Position numbers and translations under genes: made by a program. This document shows, piece after piece, positions 7,738-14,311 of a stretch of 23,195 nt of DNA. The stretch lies in the IMG/VR virus record IMGVR_UViG_3300037189_001411, positions 1 through 23,195 of that record. One strand, written 5' to 3'. Below the pieces are notes generated by a model. That model was not told the origin of the DNA, made no database searches, and was given only the letters and a program-made list of their open reading frames with translations. The DNA comes from a virus. How positions within the stretch are numbered: position 1 is the first letter of the stretch; each line of letters opens with the position of its first letter.

Positions 7738-8984
7738 TGGCGTATGTAAATATTCCACCTAATCTGCAAGATATGTTTTATGGGCTTTCAGACCGAATCG
7801 CCAAGTTGGAGAGTGGCCCTAGTGGGCCGCAAGATACTGCCGATACCGCGCAAAGTACCGCTTCTACTGCTTACGCTCAAGCGGTAAATGCTCAGTCAGA
7901 TGCCGCAACTGCTTTAGCTCAGGCAAATATTGCTTACGCGCAAGCAGTCAGTTCTCTCAAGCCTAGCGCCTATGTAATCTCAAACGCCTCTCAACAAATT
8001 ACTTCTATTGCAACTAACGGCGTAACGGTTTATTCAGGCAGTTCTTCATCTTCGGGCGCTCGCGTAACTATGAACTCGTTAGGTCTTGCAGGTTACGATT
8101 CAAGCGGTACTGCAACATTTTCTATTAGTGCCTCTACAGGCGCGGCAGTATTTTCAGGAAGTATTACAGGTTCAGCAATTACTGGTAGTACCCTTAATGT
8201 CTCAGGTAATTTTATTGTTAATTCAAGCGGATACCTTACGGCTACTGGCGCAACAATTACTGGATCTATTACTGCCACAAGCGGATCATTTACTGGTTCA
8301 ATTTATGCCTCTGCTGGAACTATTGGTGGTTTTAGCATTGTAAGCAATGATTACTTACAGTACGGCACAACTTATCTTTACGGAGATTCATCTAGTAGCA
8401 CTACTTACGCATTTTACAACAATTATCGTGGCGTTCTTGGAAATAGTCTTTATGCTTCATCAACTTCTAGTTCGGCTATTTATAGTAATGGAGGCATTAC
8501 CTCAAATACAACAGGAAACATAGGAACAAGTTTGTCTGTTGGCACATCCATCAGTAGCGGAACTTCTATAACTGCTAATGGGCATTTAATTGCGGCTTTA
8601 ACTACAACTACTGACACAAGTTCATCTTCTGCCAATGCCGTAGTAAGTGCGGCTAGCGGAATTATTTATCGCTCTACTTCATCTCAAAGATATAAAGTAG
8701 AAATTACGCCTCAATCCATTCCAGCAACTTCTATTATGGCGCTTCAACCTAAATCTTATGTGGACAAAAAGCAATCAGAGGAAAAGGGTACAACCGAAGG
8801 ACTACCTCGGTATGTAGGTTTAATAGCCGAAGATGTAGCTCAGATTGATGTGTTAAAAGACCTGCTTGTTGTCTATAATGAAAATAACGAGCCTGATGCA
8901 ATTAACTATGATCGTATTGCCGTTGCTTTAATTCCACTACTGCAAAACCATGAAACACGACTCAACAAGTTAGAAGGCAAATAA
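7737..8984 (+). CDS. Tail fibre with C-terminal S74 intramolecular chaperone
   Basis: A 415-residue protein. Residues 1-30 hold a short coiled coil (FYGLSDRIAKLESG), residues 35-75 an Ala/Gln heptad-like helix, and residues 80-310 a Ser/Gly/Thr-rich repetitive beta shaft (ITGSITATSGSFTGSIYAS). The last hundred residues form an S74 peptidase/chaperone domain: RSTSSQRYKVEITPQ, then ALQPKSYV and GLIAEDVAQ. In that family a Ser-Lys dyad cuts the chaperone off after the trimer folds; S315 and K320 have the spacing I recall for the endosialidase dyad. The fibre probably determines host recognition. Coupled to the previous gene by a one-base overlap. Confidence 0.85.
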   Translation: MAYVNIPPNLQDMFYGLSDRIAKLESGPSGPQDTADTAQSTASTAYAQAVNAQSDAATALAQANIAYAQAVSSLKPSAYVISNASQQITSIATNGVTVYSGSSSSSGARVTMNSLGLAGYDSSGTATFSISASTGAAVFSGSITGSAITGSTLNVSGNFIVNSSGYLTATGATITGSITATSGSFTGSIYASAGTIGGFSIVSNDYLQYGTTYLYGDSSSSTTYAFYNNYRGVLGNSLYASSTSSSAIYSNGGITSNTTGNIGTSLSVGTSISSGTSITANGHLIAALTTTTDTSSSSANAVVSAASGIIYRSTSSQRYKVEITPQSIPATSIMALQPKSYVDKKQSEEKGTTEGLPRYVGLIAEDVAQIDVLKDLLVVYNENNEPDAINYDRIAVALIPLLQNHETRLNKLEGK

Positions 8985-9157
8985 TGGAACTACCTATTGA
9001 CGAAGTATTAAAAGAGATGCGCGATATCATCGGCACACAAGCCCAAGAGATTGCGCTTCTCAAAGCAACACTCACCGCCCTACAAAACCCGCAACCTTAT
9101 ACAACGGCAGTCACCGACAAGCCTGATGTATTAGGAACGCAAGGAATCAAACCATAA
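8984..9157 (+). CDS. Small coiled-coil protein after the tail fibre
   Basis: A 57-residue protein whose ATG overlaps the fibre stop by one base. The first half is a predicted amphipathic helix with leucine spacing (VLKEMRDIIGTQAQEIALLK ATL), the second half Pro/Thr-rich and probably disordered. It might be a trimeric accessory to the fibre or a product of the lysis region. I do not recognise the family; the coupling and codon use similar to its neighbours support translation. Confidence 0.65.
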   Translation: MELPIDEVLKEMRDIIGTQAQEIALLKATLTALQNPQPYTTAVTDKPDVLGTQGIKP

Positions 9158-9172
9158 CCGAAAGGTGCAATC

Positions 9173-9436
9173 TTGCTCACCAATGTCAATGCCGCCACAA
9201 TAATCTATTCTTACTTCTTTGTATTTGCAGCTCTTCTTGCAGGTATGGGAATGATTGCTAAACACACTATCGGCAAGCACACAGAAGAACTTAAAGACAA
9301 GTTAAGCCGCATTGAATACGCTCTATACAACGATGGCAAGACCGGGCTTATTAACAAGGTTGAAGAGTTACTAGAAAATCAACAGGCAATTAAAATAGAT
9401 GTAGAAGTTATGAAGGCAAAAATTGAAGATCAATAA
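9173..9436 (+). CDS. Membrane-anchored coiled-coil protein, lysis region
   Basis: An 87-residue protein starting at a TTG (9173) with AAAGGTG five bases upstream. Residues 10-30 form one transmembrane helix (YSYFFVFAALLAGMGMIA); the rest is a charged helix (EELKDKLSRIEYAL and VEELLENQQAIKI), so an N-in, one-span protein with a soluble coiled coil. It resembles DUF2746-type phage proteins found next to endolysins. A holin accessory, antiholin or spanin-like role is possible but unproven. It overlaps the next gene by 14 bases. Confidence 0.7.
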   Translation: MLTNVNAATIIYSYFFVFAALLAGMGMIAKHTIGKHTEELKDKLSRIEYALYNDGKTGLINKVEELLENQQAIKIDVEVMKAKIEDQ

Positions 9437-9629
9437 AATCTTATTGTGGAAACTGATTTCTATATTTAGAGTATGGTTTCAGACATTTCTTACCATTGAA
9501 ATTGTCTTACATATTAAAGACATTATTAACGGCGCTTTCTTTTGGCAGGTATGCCTCGGAGCGTTCGTTCCAGTTGTAATTCGGTGGGCTACCCCCAGTG
9601 ATGAATTTCCTGATGAAAGGTTGCATTAG
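9423..9629 (+). CDS. Small two-span membrane protein, lysis region
   Basis: A 68-residue protein with a TTG start (9423) inside the end of the preceding gene. Two hydrophobic segments lie at about residues 8-30 and 37-54 (FFWQVCLGAFVPVVIRW); the C-terminus is hydrophilic (TPSDEFPDERL). Such proteins are common beside actinophage endolysins and may act as a holin or a regulator of one. Start choice rests on overlap and on the lack of an ATG; it is less certain than the frame itself. Confidence 0.65.
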   Translation: MKINKILLWKLISIFRVWFQTFLTIEIVLHIKDIINGAFFWQVCLGAFVPVVIRWATPSDEFPDERLH

Positions 9630-9634
9630 TAAAG

Positions 9635-9883
9635 ATGAAACACAAACTGCTCAATGTGCTTATGCGTATTGTTGCGGTATTTGGGGCTTCTGGTCTTTCT
9701 GTTATTGGCGCTAGTTCCATGTTTGGAGTTAATACGCTGGTCGGAATATGTATTGCTGGAACGCTAGGAGTGGCTACCGTTACAGAGGCTCTAGCTCGAA
9801 GTTTTCTTGATGACGGAAAACTTACAGATAAAGAGATAGACTCTGCCTTCAAGAAGATTGATAAGAAAAGGATTGAAGAATGA
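9635..9883 (+). CDS. Two-span holin-like membrane protein
   Basis: An 82-residue protein. Two hydrophobic helices (IVAVFGASGLSVIGASSMFG and LVGICIAGTLGVATVTEAL) are followed by a charged cytosolic tail (SFLDDGKLTDKEIDSAFKKI). This shape fits phage holins that open the membrane for the endolysin, and its start lies close to the endolysin gene, overlapping it by four bases (ATGA). The region has at least two other candidates for holin, so which one makes the hole cannot be decided from sequence. The ribosome binding site is weak. Confidence 0.65.
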   Translation: MKHKLLNVLMRIVAVFGASGLSVIGASSMFGVNTLVGICIAGTLGVATVTEALARSFLDDGKLTDKEIDSAFKKIDKKRIEE

Positions 9884-10335
9884 GCGCACAGACAGTTATT
9901 GATATCGCCAAGAAAGAAATCGGTTACAAAGAAGGCGCTAACAACGCTACCAAGTACGGTCAGGCTTTTGGTATGGATCATGTCTCTTGGTGTTGCATAT
10001 TCGTATGGTGGTGCTTTTGGGAGGCTGGACTACAAGCCAAGATTATGAAAACCGCAGGGGTTGAGGTTCTTGAGAACTGGGCAGTTAAAAACAAGCTCAC
10101 CGTTCCTGTAGCCAATATTCAGCCCGGCGATCTCTTGCTTTATGACTTTACTAAGTCAGGTAAATCTGAGCATATTGAGATAGCCACTAGCGCCGTAGAT
10201 GCAAAGAAAATGGTTCATGCTATTGGCGGCAATACAAGCGATCCCGCTTCAGGCTCTCAGGCAAATGGAGACGGAGTGTATGCTAAGACTCGACCTATCA
10301 GCCTTATTAAGACGGTAGTTCGCCCACAATACTAA
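9880..10335 (+). CDS. Endolysin, CHAP-type peptidoglycan hydrolase
   Basis: A 151-residue protein made of one CHAP (cysteine, histidine-dependent amidohydrolase/peptidase) domain. C38 in SWCCIFVWWCFW is the likely nucleophile, H98 in KSEHIEIA the base, and N118 in AIGGNTSD a probable third residue. The domain also has the PGDLLLYD strand that normally precedes the histidine. It would cut peptide bonds or the amide of peptidoglycan at the end of infection. There is no signal peptide and no separate cell-wall-binding domain, so release should depend on a holin. It begins at an ATGA overlap with the holin-like gene. Confidence 0.88.
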   Translation: MSAQTVIDIAKKEIGYKEGANNATKYGQAFGMDHVSWCCIFVWWCFWEAGLQAKIMKTAGVEVLENWAVKNKLTVPVANIQPGDLLLYDFTKSGKSEHIEIATSAVDAKKMVHAIGGNTSDPASGSQANGDGVYAKTRPISLIKTVVRPQY

Positions 10336-10344
10336 GGAGTAAAA

Positions 10345-10563
10345 ATGCTAGAAAAACTCTCACCACAACTACGCCACGCGTTGATTGCACTGATTGGATC
10401 AGCTTTCACTCTTGGTGTTGGATACATTCATAGCCTTCACCTCAGCGCGCCTATTCAGGCTCTTGTAGGGTCGGCAATAGCGGCTCTTGCGCTTGTTGTT
10501 ACCCCACTCACCAATCAGTACGGCATTACCGAACTCAACGCAGATGGCACACCTAAGAAGTAA
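10345..10563 (+). CDS. Second holin-like membrane protein
   Basis: A 72-residue protein with a good ribosome binding site (AAGGAG) nine bases after the endolysin gene. Two hydrophobic segments lie at about residues 11-30 (LIALIGSAFTLGVGYIHS) and 36-55 (IQALVGSAIAALALVVTP); the tail is short and ends GTPKK. It resembles holins placed downstream of actinophage endolysins. Together with the proteins encoded at 9173-9883 it gives the lysis module four membrane proteins. A strong terminator follows directly, ending the late transcription unit. Confidence 0.7.
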   Translation: MLEKLSPQLRHALIALIGSAFTLGVGYIHSLHLSAPIQALVGSAIAALALVVTPLTNQYGITELNADGTPKK

Positions 10564-10579
10564 ATAAAACCTCTTAGAC

Positions 10580-10613
10580 ACCCCCACCCTAATCGGTGGG
10601 GGTCTTTTTTATT
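10580..10613 (+). terminator. Rho-independent terminator at the end of the late operon
   Basis: ACCCCCACC (10580-10588) pairs with GGTGGGGGT (10595-10603) around a six-base loop, and CTTTTTTATTT follows. This nine-pair GC-rich stem with a U-tract is the clearest terminator in the window and separates the structural/lysis genes from the DNA metabolism genes. Confidence 0.92.
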
Positions 10614-10648
10614 TGGTAGGCTTCTCCCAACTTCTAAGGGGGGTTACT

Positions 10649-10876
10649 ATGGCTCTTGCAGATTCTCTTGCTAAAAGAGATTTTCGCACCGACCTATGCT
10701 CTATTGGTAAAATCTATTCAAGGCTTGATGACGGCGATAAGAAGGCATTTGATAAGGCTCTTGCCGACAATGTTCCCGTTAATACGCTACTGGTTGCTCT
10801 TCAGGCTGAAGGCTATAAAGTGAGTTGGAGCGCGGTAAATAAACATATTAAAAAGTTGTGCAGGTGTTTTGAATGA
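10649..10876 (+). CDS. Small helix-turn-helix-like protein
   Basis: A 75-residue protein with a strong ribosome binding site (AAGGGGGG). The start at 10649 (MALADSLAKRDFRTD) is preferred over one at 10613, which lies inside the terminator. The C-terminal half (VPVNTLLVALQAEGYKVSWSAVNKHIKKL) reads as a helix-turn-helix, with the last helix basic. Similar small actinophage proteins end in a short Cys-x-Cys, as here (LCRCFE). It may be a DNA-binding regulator. It shares four bases with the metallophosphoesterase gene (ATGA). Confidence 0.7.
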   Translation: MALADSLAKRDFRTDLCSIGKIYSRLDDGDKKAFDKALADNVPVNTLLVALQAEGYKVSWSAVNKHIKKLCRCFE

Positions 10877-11910
10877 GCCTGAAAGACAACCTAAACCCTG
10901 ATCCGCAAATAGCCGATCTCCGCAAAGCCCTACTTAATACTCAGAGGCAGTTAGCCAATGTCAAGAAGAATAAAGATGATTTCACCGCCGCCGTTGTTCA
11001 AGCCGCGCACGATGCGATGCTCTCTGCTGGCCCAGTACCGTCAGTTCCTACGCCTAAGAAAGATACACGCGCTAAGAAAGCAGAAGTAGCTCTCCTACAC
11101 TCAACCGACTGGCAATTAGGCAAGCAGACTCTTACCTATAACTCCAAAGAGGCAGAGCGCCTTATCAAGCAATCTATTGAGAAAACCATACGCATCACCG
11201 ATATCCACCGCCAAGATCACCCTGTTAAGGAAATAGTCTTGATGTTAGGTGGAGACTTAGTTGAAAATACGACAATCTTCCCTTCTCAGGTGTACGAAGT
11301 GGACTCAGATGTAATGAGTCAGTTCGTGGATGTTTCGCGCATCCTCATAGACATTACTCGAACTCTCTTGGCTAACTTTGAGAAGGTAACGGTAGTCTGC
11401 GAGCCAGGCAATCATGGTCGTATTGGTAAGTTTGGCGAACTGCCTAAAGATATTAACTGGGATAAATTGGCTTATATGTTTGCCGGGCAAGCTCTAGCAG
11501 ATGAGAAGCGCCTGACTTGGCAGATGACTAAAGAGGATATTCAGCGCGTAGAGATAGGCAACTATAAAGCTCTGCTTATTCATGGAGACGAGATCAGATG
11601 GGGAACTGCCTCAACTATTGTCAGATTCGCTGATCGCTGGAAATCGGGCGCGTATAAGTTCTTTGATGAGGTAGAGCAGATTACTAAGGGCTTTGACTTT
11701 AGGGATCTTTACATAGGTCACTACCACCAGCACCAGTCTTGGAATATGGCTAACGGAGAAGGAAGCGTGTTTATGTCAGGGGCGGTAGAGACTGGCAACA
11801 GATACGCTCGGGATCTTCTAGCCTCCAATGGGGCCGCCTCTCAGCGCCTACACTTTGTAGATCCCACCAAGGGGCGTGTGAGCGCCGAATATAGGTTGTG
11901 GCTAGAGTGA
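10873..11910 (+). CDS. Metallophosphoesterase, calcineurin-like (phage nuclease or phosphatase)
   Basis: A 345-residue protein. After a helical N-terminus (residues 1-70), the metal-binding motifs appear in order: STDWQLG (D79-x-Q81), LGGDLVE (G127 D128), GNHGRIG (179-181), IHGDE (H237) and GHYHQHQ (282-285). These define the calcineurin-like superfamily, and the arrangement resembles SbcD/Mre11-type or phage DNA repair phosphoesterases. The first motif has D-W-Q where D-x-H is usual, which may alter one metal site but recurs in phage members. Probable role in DNA end processing or nucleotide hydrolysis. Confidence 0.8.
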   Translation: MSLKDNLNPDPQIADLRKALLNTQRQLANVKKNKDDFTAAVVQAAHDAMLSAGPVPSVPTPKKDTRAKKAEVALLHSTDWQLGKQTLTYNSKEAERLIKQSIEKTIRITDIHRQDHPVKEIVLMLGGDLVENTTIFPSQVYEVDSDVMSQFVDVSRILIDITRTLLANFEKVTVVCEPGNHGRIGKFGELPKDINWDKLAYMFAGQALADEKRLTWQMTKEDIQRVEIGNYKALLIHGDEIRWGTASTIVRFADRWKSGAYKFFDEVEQITKGFDFRDLYIGHYHQHQSWNMANGEGSVFMSGAVETGNRYARDLLASNGAASQRLHFVDPTKGRVSAEYRLWLE

Positions 11911-11975
11911 TGTGGCTCTACCTGTTTATCCTAGCTCTATGGGCGCTGATAGCCGTTTTAGCGGGTATCTTTTAG
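11910..11975 (+). CDS. Possible 21-residue transmembrane peptide
   Basis: The ATG overlaps the metallophosphoesterase stop (TGATG), and the peptide is almost wholly hydrophobic (WLYLFILALWALIAVLAGIF), one membrane-spanning helix. The tight overlap is how coupled phage genes look here, but the size is too small for a confident call. Confidence 0.35.
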   Translation: MWLYLFILALWALIAVLAGIF

Positions 11976-12006
11976 CACCCGAAGGGTGGAGTTAAATTTT
12001 TTTTTT

Positions 12007-12043
12007 AATAAGAAAGCCCCTACTCGTAACTGAGCGGGGGCTT
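12007..12043 (-). terminator. Terminator for the reverse-strand gene (possibly bidirectional)
   Basis: On the reverse strand, AAGCCCC-type arm at 12043-12037 pairs with GGGGCTT at 12020-12014, with a smaller inner stem, and TTTCTTATT follows the stem on that strand. On the forward strand the following bases are less U-rich. The hairpin sits 27 bases beyond the stop of the gene at 12071-12283. Confidence 0.65.
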
Positions 12044-12070
12044 ATCTGCGTTTCAGGGGGGATCGGGATT

Positions 12071-12283
12071 CTAGCCTTGTTCTTCGCCGTCAATCAAATC
12101 TTCGCCTGTTAGGGCGATATTAGATAGCTTCATAGTCTCTACGGCCTCGGCAAAGAGCTTAGTAGCCCTATTGCATAGATCGTCTAAATGGTCAGGAAAA
12201 TTCTCGCTAGATTGGATTTCCACCTCTAGGTCATATACCCGCACCATTACGCTAATCATTGCCAAAGAATAGCCTAAAAACAC
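12071..12283 (-). CDS. Small acidic hypothetical protein, only gene on the reverse strand
   Basis: A 70-residue protein from a GTG at 12283 (an internal ATG gives 62 residues). Composition is ordinary for a protein: VRVYDLEVEIQSSENFPD, then a helical part with DDLCNRATKLFAEAVETM and an acidic end (TGEDLIDGEEQG). All other genes in the window are on the forward strand. Support comes from natural composition, similar codon use to the neighbours, no forward-strand gene competing for this stretch, and the terminator placed just beyond its stop. The ribosome binding site is weak. It could be a regulator of early expression; no family is recognised. Confidence 0.6.
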   Translation of the reverse strand: MFLGYSLAMISVMVRVYDLEVEIQSSENFPDHLDDLCNRATKLFAEAVETMKLSNIALTGEDLIDGEEQG

Positions 12284-12364
12284 CTTACAAAATCCTTCCC
12301 TTTTTAGGGGATAAGCCGTACTCTGTAACTAATGCCAATCCCGGCAGATGAGGAAGGAACGGCT

Positions 12365-12913
12365 ATGGCTTATAACTTAGATAACTACGAACCTGTAGAA
12401 GTGCGACTTGAACGCTTTTGGGAAAAGTACCCAAATGGTCGAACTCATACTGCGGTACTAGAAAAGACTGTTGATTCAATTTTAATGATTGGATCTATTT
12501 ACGCAGAGCGTAATGACTTAAACCCAATAGCAACAGGAATTGCAGAAGAAATTAAATCTAACTCAGGTGTTAATCGTGATGCGTGGGTAGAGAACTGCGA
12601 GACCTCATGTTTGGGAAGAGCGTTAGCCAACGGCGGCTTTGCCGCAAAAGGTGGCAAGCGCCCATCTAAAGAAGAGATGCAGAAAGTAGCTCGCCGTGAA
12701 GAGCAAGCAGTTACCGCACCTGCTTGGACTGACGAGCAGAAAGCGTTGGCGGTCGAGGCGCTAGAGCAAGTTGCAAACATTGACTCGGTTGCAGAACTCA
12801 AGTTGTTCTATCAAGGTTGCAACGAGGCAAATCTTTTAGATATCCCAACTAATAACACCACGATCAAGAAGGCAGTTGCAGATCGCAAGAAGGTATTGGA
12901 GGCAACTAAGTGA
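12365..12913 (+). CDS. Candidate ssDNA-annealing protein (Erf/Rad52/Sak-like)
   Basis: A 182-residue protein. Start 12365 (MAYNLDNYEPVEVRLERFWE) is preferred over 12332 because AGGAAGGA lies about six bases upstream. Residues 10-110 have the pattern of phage ssDNA-annealing proteins: FWEKYPNGRTHTAVLEK, then AWVENCETSCLGRALANGGF, where the E-x-x-x-T-S-x-x-GRALA signature recurs in Erf/Sak-like families. The second half is helical. It lies in one operon with a Cas4/RecB-like nuclease, the classic pairing of annealase and exonuclease in phage recombination. The family is diverse, so the call is by motif resemblance. Confidence 0.55.
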   Translation: MAYNLDNYEPVEVRLERFWEKYPNGRTHTAVLEKTVDSILMIGSIYAERNDLNPIATGIAEEIKSNSGVNRDAWVENCETSCLGRALANGGFAAKGGKRPSKEEMQKVARREEQAVTAPAWTDEQKALAVEALEQVANIDSVAELKLFYQGCNEANLLDIPTNNTTIKKAVADRKKVLEATK

Positions 12914-13047
12914 GCATGATGCACCCACTCCCACCGCTACGCAATCGCCGTTACTACCAAGTGCGCTCAGTAGTGCGCGTTATCTTTTGGAGCAACGCGT
13001 TCTTCTGGTTTATGGTTGCAATTCTTGAGTTTGGGGGTCGCAAGTGA
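12910..13047 (+). CDS. Small single-span membrane protein
   Basis: A 45-residue protein from a GTG (12910) that overlaps the previous stop by four bases (GTGA); GGAGG at 12898-12902 is seven bases upstream. A basic N-terminus (LPPLRNRRYYQVRS) is followed by one hydrophobic helix (VIFWSNAFFWFMVAIL). It shares four bases with the next gene (GTGA). Function unknown; the overlaps indicate a real coding unit. Confidence 0.6.
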   Translation: MSMMHPLPPLRNRRYYQVRSVVRVIFWSNAFFWFMVAILEFGGRK

Positions 13048-13388
13048 TTACCCCACAACAAGTAGAGAAGCGCCTCTTTGATCTATCAAAAGAAATGGAT
13101 GAGGCACACGCCGATCTTGTAGGTGCAGAACAAGAATTTCATTCTTCCTCTGCTAATTACGAGGTCGCAATGGCTAAGGCTCGTATGAAGAACTCGCATA
13201 CTGATCTTAAGATGACTGCCACAATGCGCGAGGATCAAGCGCTTATTGAAAACGAATCTATGCACCTACGGCTATCTATTGCAGAAGCATCAGTCAAGGC
13301 TTGCCGGGCTAATGTGAACCGTATTCGTACTCAGGTAGATATCACGCGCTCTATTAGCTCATCTATTAAAGCCACGCTGGAGTTGTAA
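13044..13388 (+). CDS. Helical coiled-coil protein of the recombination operon
   Basis: A 114-residue protein from a GTG with GGGGG about seven bases upstream. It is almost wholly helical and charged, with long heptad-like stretches (VEKRLFDLSKEMDEAHADL and RLSIAEASVKACRANVNRIR), so probably a coiled-coil dimer. Related phage proteins sit near annealing proteins, but no function is known to me. It could be a partner of the annealase or nuclease, by position only. Confidence 0.75.
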   Translation: MITPQQVEKRLFDLSKEMDEAHADLVGAEQEFHSSSANYEVAMAKARMKNSHTDLKMTATMREDQALIENESMHLRLSIAEASVKACRANVNRIRTQVDITRSISSSIKATLEL

Positions 13389-13528
13389 TGACTTACGACT
13401 TCTATGGGCAAGAATGGTATGGAAAATGCGGTGCTTGCCGTACTGAGTTATACGCGCCAACCAAAGGCGCTTACTTGCTTCAATACTCGCTACATACTCA
13501 CTCTAATAATTGTTTAGGTGGTTACTAA
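13388..13528 (+). CDS. Small C2HC zinc-finger-like protein
   Basis: A 46-residue protein starting at an ATG that overlaps the previous stop by one base. It has C14xxC17 (KCGACRTE) and a later pair H37/H39 and C43 (SLHTHSNNCLGG), enough for one zinc site. It overlaps the next gene by one base. Unknown function; likely DNA or protein binding. Confidence 0.65.
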   Translation: MTYDFYGQEWYGKCGACRTELYAPTKGAYLLQYSLHTHSNNCLGGY

Positions 13529-13692
13529 TGGCGGCTTGCGGTATGTGTTCAGAACTAGGCAAGAAATTACACAAGCGCTGGTACAACTCATACAAAGTTT
13601 ATGTTTGTATGAAATGCGCTCTTGACCATGAAGATAAATTAGATGTGGGGGCGCTCAATGGACATTATCAAGACACTCACAACTGCGCTTAA
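13528..13692 (+). CDS. Small Cys/His-rich zinc-binding protein
   Basis: A 54-residue protein (MAACGMCSELGKKLHKRW). It contains C4xxC7, C27xxC30 and a C-terminal HYQDTHNC, giving up to two zinc sites. The start at 13528 shares one base with the previous stop. The end overlaps the nuclease gene by 35 bases in another frame. Function unknown. Confidence 0.65.
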   Translation: MAACGMCSELGKKLHKRWYNSYKVYVCMKCALDHEDKLDVGALNGHYQDTHNCA

Positions 13693-14311
13693 AGAGGCAG
13701 ACAATCAACGCGCTAGATCAACTCAGGTAGAGCTAGGTGCTTCATCTGTTGGTGGGTGTCGCGCTCAGGCTTGGCATATCATTAACCAAACTCCGAAAAT
13801 AAACGAAGGAACTGAATCACTTGCGGCGATATTGGGTACTGCTATCCATAACACGGTACAAGAAGCGTTACAGTCATACGATCTGTTTGGTGAGGACTAT
13901 CTCCTTGAACAAGGGTTTGAGACCCCGGAACTCAAAGGGCATTGTGATTTCTATTCTCGAAAAGATAAGTTGGTCGTGGATTGGAAAACTACTAGCCTTA
14001 AAAACTTATCGAAGTTTCCGAGCGCACAACAAAAAATGCAAGTGCAACTTTACGGTTATCTCCTTACCAAAAATGGTTTGGAAGTTGAAACGGTAGCTCT
14101 TTGCGCCATCCCCAGAGATGGGCGTATGCGTGATATTAAAGTATGGCAAGCCCCATACGATGAAAGCGTTGCAGTAGAAGGCTTACAGTGGATAGCTGAG
14201 ATTAAAGCAATGGAATCCGCTCCCCCACCCGAGAGAAGCGCGGCTTTCTTTTGCCGCGATTATTGTTCTTACTACGACCCTAGCGGGAAGATTGGATGCA
14301 CAGGAAAATGA
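13658..14311 (+). CDS. PD-(D/E)XK exonuclease with four-Cys cluster (Cas4/RecB-like)
   Basis: A 217-residue protein from ATG 13658, with GGGGG at 13647-13651. Motifs in order: LGTAIHNTVQ (H64), GHCDFYS (D97), VVDWKTTS (D108-W-K110) and MQVQLYGYLL (Q-x-x-x-Y), the catalytic core of RecB-type nucleases. C34 (GGCRAQAW) with C199, C203 and C214 in the C-terminal segment are placed as in the iron-sulfur cluster of Cas4/AddB-like nucleases. It should resect double-stranded ends to give single strands for the annealase candidate upstream. WhiB overlaps its end by four bases. Confidence 0.85.
   Translation: MDIIKTLTTALKEADNQRARSTQVELGASSVGGCRAQAWHIINQTPKINEGTESLAAILGTAIHNTVQEALQSYDLFGEDYLLEQGFETPELKGHCDFYSRKDKLVVDWKTTSLKNLSKFPSAQQKMQVQLYGYLLTKNGLEVETVALCAIPRDGRMRDIKVWQAPYDESVAVEGLQWIAEIKAMESAPPPERSAAFFCRDYCSYYDPSGKIGCTGK

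Noticed and set aside
8086-8343. Forward and reverse open frames inside the tail fibre shaft.
   Set aside because: Low-complexity shaft codons create open alternative frames (Leu/Gln-rich or Val/Pro-rich); the fibre frame is continuous to its S74 domain.
9589-9981. 130-residue open frame on the reverse strand over the holin and endolysin genes.
   Set aside because: The forward frames hold the CHAP motifs and membrane helices and are coupled by overlaps; nothing supports the reverse one.
11976-12006. CACCC-GAA-GGGTG hairpin before a run of ten T as a forward terminator.
   Set aside because: The stem is only five pairs with a three-base loop and the T-run begins eight bases later; too weak to call, though it may contribute.
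12332-12364. Upstream ATG for the annealase candidate.
   Set aside because: The ATG at 12365 has AGGAAGGA at proper spacing and a normal protein start; the upstream extension has no ribosome binding site.
12499-12801. Long open frame on the reverse strand inside the annealase candidate.
   Set aside because: It is a shadow: Ser/Ala-rich composition and overlap with a well-supported forward gene with ribosome binding site.
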